Source: Lewinellaceae bacterium (GTDB lineage Bacteria > Bacteroidota > Bacteroidia > Chitinophagales > Saprospiraceae). Taken from it: a stretch of 64,000 nt of DNA. Within the stretch, counting starts at the first letter, position 1; the number at the start of each line of letters is the position of its first letter. Location: positions 186,001 to 250,000 of the forward strand of contig JACJYE010000007.1 in the NCBI GenBank assembly GCA_020636255.1. Direction: 5' to 3'. The translations under genes and the position numbers were made by a program. Shown here piece after piece: positions 11,539 to 19,720 of the stretch. The notes under the pieces were generated by a model. That model was not told the DNA's origin. It worked only from the letters and a program-made list of their open reading frames with translations, and did not search any database.

Positions 11539-12144
11539 ATGAAAAAAGCATTTGTTGTTTTTGCCCTGTTTTTTGCCCAAATTGCCAGTGCACAACACAT
11601 TGTCTATGAGATCGAAAAGGACGATTTCACTGGAGAAACCATCATTCTCATTCAAGATCAAAGAAAAGAAGGTGCCTACGATCAGCTGGCCGCCCAATCC
11701 CATTTATTTAGCGACTTCTTGAACTGGAGAGTTCAGCTAAAATCTATTGCCAAGCAGGGAGATGACCGCACAATTGCCATCATTTTTTGGGCTCCGAACG
11801 ACGACACTTACGGTGGCCTTTACGATGCGGATGTCATATTCAAATTTATTGACGGTTCTACTGTAAAAACAAAAGTGGGACATTATGATTTTGATGCCAA
11901 ACCACTCACCATTTTAGACCCAAATTATACCATTTATACCCTCAGGTGCCTCATTGTGCTTGCCCCACTTGCTTTTGTTGAAGATGGCATAGACAAAAGC
12001 GGCACTTTGCTCAATGCCTTGTCCTCCAAAAACCTGGAAGCTGTGCGCATGTATTTCGGGGAGGGTTACGTAAATTTCGAGGTACCCGATACGGCCATCT
12101 TCAAAAAGCTGCTAGCCCGCCTCAATGCCTTGGCCCCCTACTAA
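11539..12144 (+). CDS. Secreted protein of unknown function
   Basis: Start at ATG 11539 (MKKAFVVFALFFAQIASAQH) because it gives a good signal peptide cut after SAQ; the open frame extends 51 codons further upstream but that part reads as non-coding. The mature part of about 182 residues has no motif I recognise; it alternates beta-like and polar segments (IVYEIEKDDFTGETIILIQ, VIFKFIDGSTVKTKVGHYD). It is AT-rich and lies inside the tRNA-bounded island. Function unknown. Confidence 0.75.
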   Translation: MKKAFVVFALFFAQIASAQHIVYEIEKDDFTGETIILIQDQRKEGAYDQLAAQSHLFSDFLNWRVQLKSIAKQGDDRTIAIIFWAPNDDTYGGLYDADVIFKFIDGSTVKTKVGHYDFDAKPLTILDPNYTIYTLRCLIVLAPLAFVEDGIDKSGTLLNALSSKNLEAVRMYFGEGYVNFEVPDTAIFKKLLARLNALAPY

Positions 12145-12168
12145 ACTAACCACCGGGTAGATCGTCAT

Positions 12169-12490
12169 TTCAGAATATACATTGGGCCGGATGAAAGATC
12201 CCGCTCACCGTGATCGCCGGGAGCGAGGCCTTGATCCGGTCCCTGGCCGTTTTGCCCTCCAGGGTACGCAGTGCTTGGATCTGATCGGCATACTTATCCG
12301 CCTCCTGCCGATCATACCCCGAATAAAACTAGCTGATCGCATGGAAATAATCCCTCCCCGCTTCCCCAAATTCATTAGCAAAAGCACAGGCCAGCCGGAA
12401 CCAGCCCTCCTCTTCCCGGGTAATATCGATCCGTTGTTCCACGATTTGCTGAATGGGCCGTTCCACCCTGCCTTTATTCCTCCCCCCTTC
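12169..12490 (-). pseudogene. Remnant of a VirE-N/primase-type mobile-element protein
   Basis: A single minus-strand frame reads QQIVEQRIDITREEEGWFRL, then ACAFANEFGEAGRDYFHAIS, an in-frame TAG (about 12328), then FYSGYDRQEADKYADQ, and then KTARDRIKASLPAITVSGIF before a TGA. The first part resembles the PriCT segment and the last part the BT4734/VirE-N segment of Bacteroidota mobilisable-element proteins, but the usual order is the reverse, so the remnant may be rearranged. No start codon or full domain remains. Confidence 0.6.
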
Positions 12491-12527
12491 GCCTCTCAGC
12501 GCCTGAATTTTTCTTTAACGCATTGGC

Positions 12528-12608
12528 TCACCCCACACCGAGGGCTAGTTCGCTAATACCCGCCCCCAATGCTGCTGCAATCTTTACCAGATTAAGCATG
12601 GAAATATG
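12528..12608 (-). pseudogene. Possible C-terminal remnant of an XRE regulator
   Basis: The minus strand reads HISMLNLVKIAAALGAGISE, then LALGVG and a stop. This matches the last two helices of many HTH_3 proteins (LLNLVKIAKALG-like). The upstream part of the frame does not look like an HTH domain and overlaps the opposite-strand toxin-like ORF, so at most a fragment is left. Confidence 0.35.
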
Positions 12609-12815
12609 CTGTCGGCATGGCGGAAGCAGTTTAGCAAACGCGGCTTCACCATCGAGAAAGTCCGGGGCCTGCTGGCCAATGGCCGGCGTGTGCCTTTCAC
12701 CCACCCGGAAAAAGGCGTAACTTACACCAGGATTATTGATGACAAGGGAAACTGGATCGTCGTCGATTTCGTTGATTGTATCATTTGGCAAGTAGCTCCC
12801 TATAACTTTAAATGA
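12606..12815 (+). CDS. Orphan toxin-like C-terminal domain
   Basis: 69 residues, MLSAWRKQFSKRGFTIEKVR, then LLANGRRVPFTHPEKG, VTYTRIIDDKGNWIVVDFVD and IIWQVAP. The layout (RGFT helix, loop, paired strands ending in a polar-aromatic turn) recalls the C-terminal nuclease domains of polymorphic toxins of the colicin E5/BECR type; this is pattern resemblance only. The stop codon overlaps the start of the next small gene (ATGA), the usual toxin-immunity coupling. The frame is open upstream only to about 12549, with no trafficking domain, so this is a displaced toxin tip or a cassette remnant. The ATG at 12606 may not be a real start. Confidence 0.45.
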   Translation: MLSAWRKQFSKRGFTIEKVRGLLANGRRVPFTHPEKGVTYTRIIDDKGNWIVVDFVDCIIWQVAPYNFK

Positions 12816-13093
12816 CCGTTATGGACACCGTCACTACCGTATACGTCAAGGCCCTCAGCAATGGAGCATGGTTCGGTGGCTGGGCGCCGGTAAAAGCCCG
12901 ACAGGAATGGCTGCGTGCCGACAGGATCGTGGGGTTGTTCACGCTGGTGCAAGAAGGCCTCGACGACGATGATGAATACGAATACTTCCAGCCGGGCTCG
13001 GTGATGATCGGCCTATTGGATGGGGAGGTATATAAGGTAGTTACCGGAATAGATACTGAAGATTCGCAGGAGCAACTGGGCTCGAACCAATAA
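12812..13093 (+). CDS. Small acidic protein, candidate immunity protein
   Basis: 93 residues (or 90 if the ATG at 12821 is used), acidic, with EGLDDDDEYEYFQPG in the middle; no recognised domain. It overlaps the preceding toxin-like ORF by 4 bp. The last codons (about from 13066, QEQLGSNQ) are read out of a sequence that is the 3' end of a tRNA-Trp-like gene on the other strand, so the native C-terminus was probably replaced at an integration junction. The immunity role is inferred from position and charge only. Confidence 0.45.
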   Translation: MTVMDTVTTVYVKALSNGAWFGGWAPVKARQEWLRADRIVGLFTLVQEGLDDDDEYEYFQPGSVMIGLLDGEVYKVVTGIDTEDSQEQLGSNQ

Positions 13094-13140
13094 CACCGGG
13101 TTTGGAATCCGGTATTTTGCCAATTAAAAAAGTTGGTGTC
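13066..13140 (-). tRNA. tRNA-Trp-like fragment (3' two thirds), probable attachment-site remnant
   Basis: The minus strand reads like the 3' part of a tRNA-Trp: AATTGG of the D-arm, an anticodon arm ACCGG with loop TTCCAAA (anticodon CCA), a T-arm with TTCGAGC and stem ATTGG/CCAGT, and a 3' strand TTGCTCCTGC. The 5' acceptor strand does not pair with the 3' strand, so this is not a functional tRNA. Integrases often use tRNA 3' ends, leaving such partial copies. It overlaps the 3' end of the preceding ORF. Confidence 0.5.
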
Positions 13141-13251
13141 CCCACCTCAACCCTCCTGTCCTTCAGAGGGTATGCTGTTCCCGCCACCTCAGCGGTTACC
13201 CGGTTTATTTAAAGACAGTAAGCTGCCTCGAAGGCGCGGCCCTCTATGCCC

Positions 13252-14340
13252 TCAGCCGGCAAACCGCACCGCGTGCACCATAGGCAGGTAGTGGCTCAGC
13301 ACCTGCCAGGAATCGCCCCGGTCGGTAGAGAAGAAGGCGTTGCCGGTGGTGGTGCCGAAGGCGATGTCGTCGCCGGAGGCGGCCAGGGCGTGGCGGTAGA
13401 TGATGTCGTAGCAGTGCTCCTGGGGCAGGCCGTTGCGTTGGGCCTGCCAGCTTTGCCCGCCGTCGTCGGTGCGGCAGATGCAGAGGCTGTGGCCGATGGC
13501 CACGCGCTTTTCGTCGCTCAGGGCGGGCGCCACCCAGGCCTGGTAGGGGTTGTCGTCGGCGATGGCGATGGCGAAGCCGAAGCGGGCGGGGCCGGCGGTT
13601 TCGGAAACATCGGCCCAGTTGGCGGCGCGGTCGGTAGAAACGAAGATGCCGCAGTGGTTCTGCTGCCAGAGGACGTCGGGGTTCGAAGGGGCGGCCAGCA
13701 GCAGGTGGGGGTCGTGCCCCACTTCCGTATGCGGGTCGGGCAGGTAGTCGGCGCGCATGCCTTTGTTGCGGGGCATCCAGCTCTGCCCGCCGTCCAGGCT
13801 TTCAAATACGCCGGCGCAGCTGATGCCGATATACAGGTGGTTGTCGTCGCGGGGGTCCAGCACGATGGAGTGGATGCCGGGATGGTCGAAACCGCCGCCG
13901 AACCAGTTTTTGGGCCGGGAAGGGTGGTTCCATAGCGACTCTACCAGCTCGAAGCTGTCGCCGCCGTTATCGCTGCGAAAAAGGCCGCCGGGGATGGTGC
14001 CCAGCCAGAGGCGCCCGGGCTTGGAATGGCCGCCGTGCTGCATGGCCCACAGGTACTGCGTGGCCGCCGGCTCTCCTTCTTTCACTTCTGCGCCTTCGGG
14101 GTAGGCCGGAGCGGCCACTTCCTCCCAGTTGGCCCCACGGTCGAAAGAGCGGTGCAGCTTGACGCCCCAATGGCCGTGGCTCAGGCAGGCCCACCAGGCG
14201 CCGTTGCGTTCATCTTCGTAGGCGATCGTCACGGGGACGCCATCGAAATGGGTGCTCGTGATCTTCCATCCGCCGGCCCGGCGGGAGCAGACGGCCAGGC
14301 CTTTTCGGGTAGCGAGGAAAAGGGTGTTTTTGTCGGACAT
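13252..14340 (-). CDS. BNR/sialidase-like beta-propeller protein, paralogue of 57004-58092
   Basis: Start at 14340 (MSDKNTLFLATRKGLAV) matches its paralogue's start MPSKVLLIGTSKG; the ATG at 14367 is less likely. 362 residues, no signal peptide, so cytoplasmic. Repeated Asp-box-like motifs (SDNGGDSFELV, SLDGGQSWMPR, TDDGGQSWQAQ, STDRGDSWQVL) indicate a propeller of the sialidase/WD40-BNR superfamily. Segments kept with the paralogue include LVESLWNHPSR, SCAGVFE, EVGHDPHLLL, LWQQNHCGIF, a C-x-C pair, and GLPQE-C-DI-YRHAL. Conserved Cys and His suggest more than scaffolding, but no activity is known to me. It stands alone next to the island edge. Confidence 0.8.
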   Translation of the reverse strand: MSDKNTLFLATRKGLAVCSRRAGGWKITSTHFDGVPVTIAYEDERNGAWWACLSHGHWGVKLHRSFDRGANWEEVAAPAYPEGAEVKEGEPAATQYLWAMQHGGHSKPGRLWLGTIPGGLFRSDNGGDSFELVESLWNHPSRPKNWFGGGFDHPGIHSIVLDPRDDNHLYIGISCAGVFESLDGGQSWMPRNKGMRADYLPDPHTEVGHDPHLLLAAPSNPDVLWQQNHCGIFVSTDRAANWADVSETAGPARFGFAIAIADDNPYQAWVAPALSDEKRVAIGHSLCICRTDDGGQSWQAQRNGLPQEHCYDIIYRHALAASGDDIAFGTTTGNAFFSTDRGDSWQVLSHYLPMVHAVRFAG

Positions 14341-14426
14341 GATCTCTTGTCTTTTATGGGTGGTCAATAAGTGCTAGGAAGTTAACGGAAATTCCGGATT
14401 ATTGCCTTTCTTTTTCAATGCCTTGC

Positions 14427-14551
14427 CAGGGCAATCGCATTTGATTTTATGCTTTGCTAATCATTAGGCCTCCTGGGTTTTGCCCGATCTCCTTCGTTCA
14501 TTTTTTGGTCGGCCAAAAAACGAACCAAAAAAGCCGCCGCCTGCGCAGCTT
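14427..14551 (+). repeat. Family-4 dispersed repeat, copy A
   Basis: About 125 bp beginning CAGGGCAATCGCATTTGA and ending in GCCGCCGCCTGCGCAG, with a small central hairpin (TTTTTTGG/CCAAAAAA). An inverted copy lies at 45766-45893. Short pieces of its left end recur at 19528-19541 and 44695-44708. It occupies most of the 313-bp gap between the propeller gene and the M1 peptidase gene; nothing else is seen there. Confidence 0.7.
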
Positions 14552-14653
14552 TGGCTAAATCTCAAGCCGTTTTTCCAAGCCGGCAGTTCAGGCTTTTCGC
14601 AACCTGCCTGCCCATACTTTTGTTAACTGTATTTCCGGAAACTGCTCCGTATC

Positions 14654-16642
14654 ATGGATTGGAAACCACTATTGGCCCTTTTTACCCTGCTGCTGCCTTT
14701 ATCTCCCGGCTTTTGCCGGGCCGGCGGCCAGCCCCTTTCCCCGCGCATCGCCAGCTACGACATACAGGCGCGCCTCGATACGGCCCGGAAAAAGGTTTAC
14801 GCACACCAGTCCGTGCACTGGAAAAACCCTTCGGCAGATACGGTGCGGGAGCTGCGGTTCCACCTCTACTACAACGCCTTTAAAAATACCGGATCTTCTT
14901 TCGCACAGGAATTGGGCGGCTCGGGCCTGTTCATCGACGCCTTGAAGGAGCACTGCGGCTGGAGCTGGATGGACATCCGGAGCCTGAAGGATGAATACGG
15001 CAATGACCTCACCCGGCAGATGGGCTACATACAGCCCGACGACGACAATGAGGGCGACCAGACGGTGCTGCGCGTTCCGCTGCCCCGGCCTGTGCCGCCG
15101 GGCGATTCCATTCGCGTGGAGCTGGACTGGGTATCCAAAATACCACACTGGGCCATACGCACGGGTTACAACCTCAGTTATTATTTCATGGCGCAGTGGT
15201 TTCCCAAACTGGGCGTTTACGAACCGGCGGGCACGCGCTTTGCCGAAAAAGGGCAATGGAACTGCCACCAGTACCACGCCAATGTGGAATATTATGCCGA
15301 TTTCGGGGTTTACAATGTGGCCCTCACGGTTCCCAAAGGCTTTACGGTGGGCGCAAGCGGCGTGCTGCAGGGTAAAAAACAGGAAGGCGACACCCAAACC
15401 TGGTCGTTCCGCGCCGAAGATGTGATCGATTTCACCTGGACGGCCTCCCCCGAATACGTAGAAGTCGAAGACGAATACCGGGGCATCCGCCTGCGGCTGC
15501 TGTTTTACCCTTACCACCTCCACCTGGCGGAGCGCTACCTGAAGGCCATTCATTACGCCATCGACTTCTGCGCCGAGCATTTCGGCCCCTACCCTTATCC
15601 GTGCCTTACGATCGTTGACCCGCCCCTGCACGGCACCTTCTCTTCTGCCATGGAATACCCCATGTTCATTTCTACGGCGGCGGTATGCCTGCTGCCGGAG
15701 GGGGTGAAAACGCCGGAAATACTGATCGTACACGAATTCGTGCACCAGTACTTCGGGCAGGTGGTGGCCAGCAACGAACAGGAAGAGGCCTGGCTCGACG
15801 AAGGCATTACCAACTACTACGAGGCGCGTATTATGGATGAATACTACGGCAGCCAAACGTCTACCGTCGATGTCCTGGGCTTTCGGATGGGCAATATGGA
15901 ATCCAACCGGGCGGATTATTTCGGCCTGAGCGACCCCCAGGTATCCGAGATAGCCCATACCAGCTGGCTGTTTCGCGAAGAGAGTTTCCACACCATCACC
16001 TACAGCAAAACTACCCTGCTGCTGCACACGCTGGAAGGCCTGGCCGGCGCCGAAACCCTTGACGAGGCCATGCGCACGTATTTCGAGCGCTGGAAGTTCC
16101 GCCACCCGGGAGGGGCGGATCTTACGTCGGTGGTGAGCGAGGTGGTGTTCCAAAAGTACGGCCCGCTCTTTGGCGAGAACCTCGACTGGTTCTTCGAGCA
16201 GGGCCTGTATGGCACGGGGATGTGCGATTATGCGGTGGCGGCCATTTCCAATAAGCCGAAGCCGGCCTCTGCCGGTATTTTTGGCGAGCTGGACGATTGC
16301 ACCCAGCCTGCTCAGAGCCATGAACAGGCCTACCGTTCTACCGTCACCCTGCACCGGCTGGGAGAGCTGTACTTCCCGCTGGATGTGCGCATTACCTTTG
16401 AAGGCGGGCGGGCCGTCACCGAGCAGTGGGACGGGCGGGCGCGCAGCAAGGTATTCACTTACGAAGGCCCGGAAAAGGTAGTCAGTGCGGAGATCGACCC
16501 GGAGCAGAATATAGCCCTGGACAAGAACCTGATCAACAACAGCCTGAGCCTGGAGCCGGAGCGGGCCGGCGTGCGAAAGCGTATGCTCCAGTTCCTGGTG
16601 TGGATGCAAAACGTCATGCTGAGCCTGAGCATGCTGGCGTGA
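14654..16642 (+). CDS. Secreted M1-family zinc metallopeptidase
   Basis: 662 residues with an N-terminal signal peptide (MDWKPLLALFTLLLPLSPGF). The catalytic zinc motif HEFVH is at about residues 359-363 (ILIVHEFVHQYFGQ), with the third ligand Glu in WLDEGITNYYEA. The exopeptidase GxMEN motif appears as SSAMEYP, a substitution common in gluzincin-like M1 homologues that may lack aminopeptidase activity. An N-terminal beta domain precedes it (about 30-240). It would act in the periplasm or at the surface. A 151-bp MITE separates it from the next gene on the strand. Confidence 0.9.
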   Translation: MDWKPLLALFTLLLPLSPGFCRAGGQPLSPRIASYDIQARLDTARKKVYAHQSVHWKNPSADTVRELRFHLYYNAFKNTGSSFAQELGGSGLFIDALKEHCGWSWMDIRSLKDEYGNDLTRQMGYIQPDDDNEGDQTVLRVPLPRPVPPGDSIRVELDWVSKIPHWAIRTGYNLSYYFMAQWFPKLGVYEPAGTRFAEKGQWNCHQYHANVEYYADFGVYNVALTVPKGFTVGASGVLQGKKQEGDTQTWSFRAEDVIDFTWTASPEYVEVEDEYRGIRLRLLFYPYHLHLAERYLKAIHYAIDFCAEHFGPYPYPCLTIVDPPLHGTFSSAMEYPMFISTAAVCLLPEGVKTPEILIVHEFVHQYFGQVVASNEQEEAWLDEGITNYYEARIMDEYYGSQTSTVDVLGFRMGNMESNRADYFGLSDPQVSEIAHTSWLFREESFHTITYSKTTLLLHTLEGLAGAETLDEAMRTYFERWKFRHPGGADLTSVVSEVVFQKYGPLFGENLDWFFEQGLYGTGMCDYAVAAISNKPKPASAGIFGELDDCTQPAQSHEQAYRSTVTLHRLGELYFPLDVRITFEGGRAVTEQWDGRARSKVFTYEGPEKVVSAEIDPEQNIALDKNLINNSLSLEPERAGVRKRMLQFLVWMQNVMLSLSMLA

Positions 16643-16661
16643 GCGCTTGTAATAAACCTAC

Positions 16662-16812
16662 GTAACTATTCAGCATGCGGCCTAAAATGCTCCTGAAGCA
16701 AAATTTTGTAGGATTTTTCTTGTCTAACCCCTTCTCATTCCCCTTGAAAGGGGAAGGGTGGATTACAAAATTTTGCTTCAGGCCGTAAATCACCTTGATG
16801 CTGAATAGTTAC
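16662..16812. mobile_element. Family-3 MITE with 8-bp target-site duplication
   Basis: 151 bp with terminal inverted repeats starting GTAACTATTCAGCAT and a longer internal pairing built on CTGAAGCAAAATTTTGTA. It is flanked on both sides by AAACCTAC (16654-16661 and 16813-16820), a perfect 8-bp target duplication. No coding capacity. Related copies are at 44709-44859 and 50173-50465. Confidence 0.9.
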
Positions 16813-16826
16813 AAACCTACAATACT

Positions 16827-17711
16827 ATGAAGGCCTTTACCGCCTACCTTACGGGATGGAAAACGGCACTACAGCACTGGCGCATGTGGCTGGGCCTGTA
16901 TCTAATCACCCTGTTGTTCGCCTTGCTGGCGGCCCTGCCCCTGCGCGGTTTTCTGAGCAAAACGGTGGGGCAGTCGCTGGCCTTCAGCCGTAGCTTTGAG
17001 GGCTTTGACTACACTTTCCTACGCGATTTCCTGCGGGAGTACGGCCAGGGTTTCGGAGCGATCATGAACCAGGCCGTGGGTTACACCATCCTGTACCTGT
17101 TATTCTCCGTGCTGCTGATGGGCGGCATACTGTCGGTGATCGGGCAGCGGGAGCGGGCCTTTCGCTGGGTGGATTTCTGGCAAGGCGGCCTGCGCTTTTT
17201 TTGGCGGATGCTGCGCCTGGCCGTGTACTTCCTGTTATTGCACGGGCTGGTGCTGGCGTTTTTCGGCTTTCTCTTTTACAGGGCGACAAAAGGCTTCGCT
17301 CCCTTCGAGCTGGAATCCGAAGCGCCTATCCTCAGGGCTATCAGGCTATTCCTTCCCCTTTACCTGCTGCTGGCCATCCTGGTTTTCATGCTGCACGACT
17401 ATGCGAAGATCCATGCCGTGCAAGTGGGCCGGCGCTGGCTGTTCCGCCCCACGCTCCGGGCCATCCGGCTCGTGTTCCGCCATTTTGGGAAAATAGCCCT
17501 GTTGTACCTGTTGAACGTCGCTACATTCGCGCTGCTCATGGTTTTTTATTGGTGGCTGAGCGAATCGTTAAATAGCGGAGCCTACTTCGGTATGTTCCTG
17601 CTCGGGCAGGGCTTAGCGGCCGGCAGGGTGGGGCTGAAGCTGGTCAACCTGGGGAGTGCGACGTGGCTGTACCAGCAGTTGCTGAATGTCCATCGCTGGC
17701 CCTCGCCCTAA
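16827..17711 (+). CDS. Polytopic inner-membrane protein of unknown function
   Basis: 294 residues with five to six hydrophobic segments (for example MWLGLYLITLLFALLAALP, TILYLLFSVLLMGGILSVIG, RLAVYFLLLHGLVLAFFGFL, PLYLLLAILVFMLHDY, KIALLYLLNVATFALLMVFY). Charged cytoplasmic loops lie between. The layout resembles uncharacterised Bacteroidota membrane proteins. It follows the M1 peptidase gene, with a MITE between them, and its stop overlaps the convergent desaturase gene by 4 bp. No function can be assigned. Confidence 0.8.
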   Translation: MKAFTAYLTGWKTALQHWRMWLGLYLITLLFALLAALPLRGFLSKTVGQSLAFSRSFEGFDYTFLRDFLREYGQGFGAIMNQAVGYTILYLLFSVLLMGGILSVIGQRERAFRWVDFWQGGLRFFWRMLRLAVYFLLLHGLVLAFFGFLFYRATKGFAPFELESEAPILRAIRLFLPLYLLLAILVFMLHDYAKIHAVQVGRRWLFRPTLRAIRLVFRHFGKIALLYLLNVATFALLMVFYWWLSESLNSGAYFGMFLLGQGLAAGRVGLKLVNLGSATWLYQQLLNVHRWPSP

Positions 17712-18526
17712 TAATCCGTTTTGATCGTATTGTCAAAAGGTATCCTGAACTGGTAGGCGAGGTCTTCGTCGGTGCGGCCGTCCAGCACATCGAGGCCATA
17801 GCGGACCTTGCGGGGGTCGTCGTAGGCCATGGTGCCGAAGATGCGGTCCCAGAAGGAGAAGATGTTGCCGAAGTTAGTATCCGTCCAGGGCCGCTCGAAG
17901 TGGTGGTGGAACTTGTGCATGTTAGGAGTGATGAACACCAGGCTCAGCGGCTTGTCCAGCCAGACGGGCACGGCGATATTGGCGTGGGTGAGGTAGGTAA
18001 AAAGTATGCTGGTGATCCTGTAGATGAGGTAATATGGAAAGGGCATGCCGCTGATGAGGATGGCGCCCAGGGCGAAGGTTTCCCGCATCAGGTAATCGCC
18101 GGGGTGATGGCGGGTGCCGGTAGTCGCGTCAACCTTGGTGTCGCTGTGGTGCACCATGTGGAATTTCCACATCCATTTCACTTTGTGGAGCAGGACGTGT
18201 GCGACGTACTGAGCGACGAAGTCGAGCAGCATGATGGAGATCAGGAGCTCGGCCCAAACGGGCAGATCGGCCAGGTTTAAAAAGCCGAACTGTTGTTCCT
18301 GTGTCCAAAGGAAAACGCCCACGGTGGCCAACCCGAAAAGCACATTGATCACCAGGGAGGTGAACAGAAAAACCAGGTTAACGCCCGCGTGTTTCCACTT
18401 ACGGTAGTTGAGCTGCAGGAGCGGAATGTTGCCCTCCAGCAGCCAGCTGATGGACAGGCAGATGAATATCCACGCCAGCTTGTACCAGTCTGGCATTTGC
18501 GCGAAAAAGTCGATGAAGGCTTCCAT
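17708..18526 (-). CDS. Sterol desaturase / fatty-acid hydroxylase family protein
   Basis: 272 residues, integral-membrane di-iron oxygenase superfamily. Histidine clusters are present: HVLLHKVKWMWKFHMVHHSD, TRHHPGD, and MHKFHHHFERPW. Four or five hydrophobic segments surround them. Family members hydroxylate or desaturate sterols, fatty acids, sphingolipids or carotenoids; the substrate here is not evident. The start MEAFIDFFAQMPDWYKLAW begins directly before the first membrane helix. Confidence 0.9.
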   Translation of the reverse strand: MEAFIDFFAQMPDWYKLAWIFICLSISWLLEGNIPLLQLNYRKWKHAGVNLVFLFTSLVINVLFGLATVGVFLWTQEQQFGFLNLADLPVWAELLISIMLLDFVAQYVAHVLLHKVKWMWKFHMVHHSDTKVDATTGTRHHPGDYLMRETFALGAILISGMPFPYYLIYRITSILFTYLTHANIAVPVWLDKPLSLVFITPNMHKFHHHFERPWTDTNFGNIFSFWDRIFGTMAYDDPRKVRYGLDVLDGRTDEDLAYQFRIPFDNTIKTDY

Positions 18527-18550
18527 AGTACAAATTTAGCCAATAGGCTG

Positions 18551-19372
18551 TCAGGATAGCGCTTTGAGGATGAGTTCTTTTGCGCCCCCGGTTAAAGAAT
18601 ATCGGGCAAAGAGATAGGCCAGCGTTTTCTGGTTGGTTTCGCTGATATTTCCTGCTGCATCCCTGGCTAGAACAATGATCTCTTTGACATCCGCTTTTGA
18701 GATCCTGCCATCGCCTTTGCCTTTGGTTCGGCCGTTGGCGGCCTGGATCAGGGCAAGGTTCAAATCGACAGGAAGCTGGGCATGTTTGAGTTCAGCCAGT
18801 TCGCTGGATAGTTTGTCAATCCTGGATGATAGGATCAGGTGATGCTGAGAAATGGATAGGCCATCCATATACCTGGCCAGGAAAGCATCGTAGCTACCCT
18901 TAGATTGCCCGCCTAAAACTCCGAGGGTGTAGCCACTGATAAACACATTGCCCTGCTGATCCGTGGCGATGGCCTGGGCAGAATCATCTCTGGCCGCCCC
19001 AAGTTGTTTGAGCCATAGCTGGTTGCCCCGGGTATCGAACTTTGCCAGGAAGGCATCAGAGCTGCCCCGTGATTGCCCGTCTAGATCTCCGGAGGTAGTG
19101 CCACTGATAAACACATTGCCCATGGGGTCGGTGGCGATACCATAGGCACGATCTTCACTAACCGCCCCAAGTTGTTTGAGCCACAGCTGGTTACCCAGGG
19201 CATCGAATTTTGCCAGGAAGGCATCAGAGCTACCCCGTGATTGCCCGTCTAAATCGCCGGAGGTAGAGCCACTGATAAAAACATTGGCTTCATGATCCGT
19301 GGCAATGGCCGCAGCAAAATCTGGATTAGCCGATCCGATCTGCCTGATCCAGAGAAGAGTAGGTGATGACAT
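18551..19372 (-). CDS. SBBP-repeat protein with EF-hand-like tail
   Basis: 273 residues, no signal peptide visible. Three nearly identical SBBP beta-propeller repeats fill residues about 5-165, each with GNVFISGxTSGDLDGQS and SSDAFLAKFD followed by GNQLWLKQLG. Then come a coiled-coil-like helix (SSRIDKLSSELAELKH), an EF-hand-like DGRISKADVKEII, and a C-terminal helical segment ending LTGGAKELILKAL. Three repeats are too few for a full propeller, so it may oligomerise or be a shortened derivative. The role is unknown. Confidence 0.75.
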   Translation of the reverse strand: MSSPTLLWIRQIGSANPDFAAAIATDHEANVFISGSTSGDLDGQSRGSSDAFLAKFDALGNQLWLKQLGAVSEDRAYGIATDPMGNVFISGTTSGDLDGQSRGSSDAFLAKFDTRGNQLWLKQLGAARDDSAQAIATDQQGNVFISGYTLGVLGGQSKGSYDAFLARYMDGLSISQHHLILSSRIDKLSSELAELKHAQLPVDLNLALIQAANGRTKGKGDGRISKADVKEIIVLARDAAGNISETNQKTLAYLFARYSLTGGAKELILKALS

Positions 19373-19518
19373 GGGTTCCAGGTTTTAGGTTCTGATAAAA
19401 GAGAAAATAATCTGGCGTAATTGAGGGCTTGGGTACTGCCAGCACTGTGAATTTTTTCTAAATGTAGGTTTGTTTTGGGAAAAACGGAAAAGGCACATAA
19501 TTTTTTGAACAATTGGCC

Positions 19519-19720
19519 TGCAATGCCAGGGCAATCGCATTAAAAAAAGTATCCTTCAAACAAGCTCTAAAACTTCACTCGCCCATCACCGCTTCACCGG
19601 CCTTTAAACATCTCTAAGGCATTGCGCCGTTTACTGGTATCTAATACAGGTAAATGGCGCGTAACGACTTTGGAAACGCGCCGGAAAACCGAGCCGTAGC
19701 GTTGCTGACGTAGTTTGCGC
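19519..19720. repeat. Repeat patchwork downstream of the DUF6090 gene
   Basis: No gene. The stretch holds the word CAGGGCAATCGCATT (19528-19541; an empty-site relative of the MITE target at 44701-44708), a solo family-1 end TTCAAACAAGCTCTAA (19556-19571), and a hairpin at 19625-19662 (GCGCCGTTTAC/GTAAATGGCGC) related to family 5. The part from 19373 to 19518 is the leader of the SBBP gene and shows nothing clear. Confidence 0.55.

Noticed and set aside
12182..12556. 124-codon plus-strand ORF in the island
   Set aside because: It is the complement of the primase-like remnant; the minus strand carries the recognisable residues.
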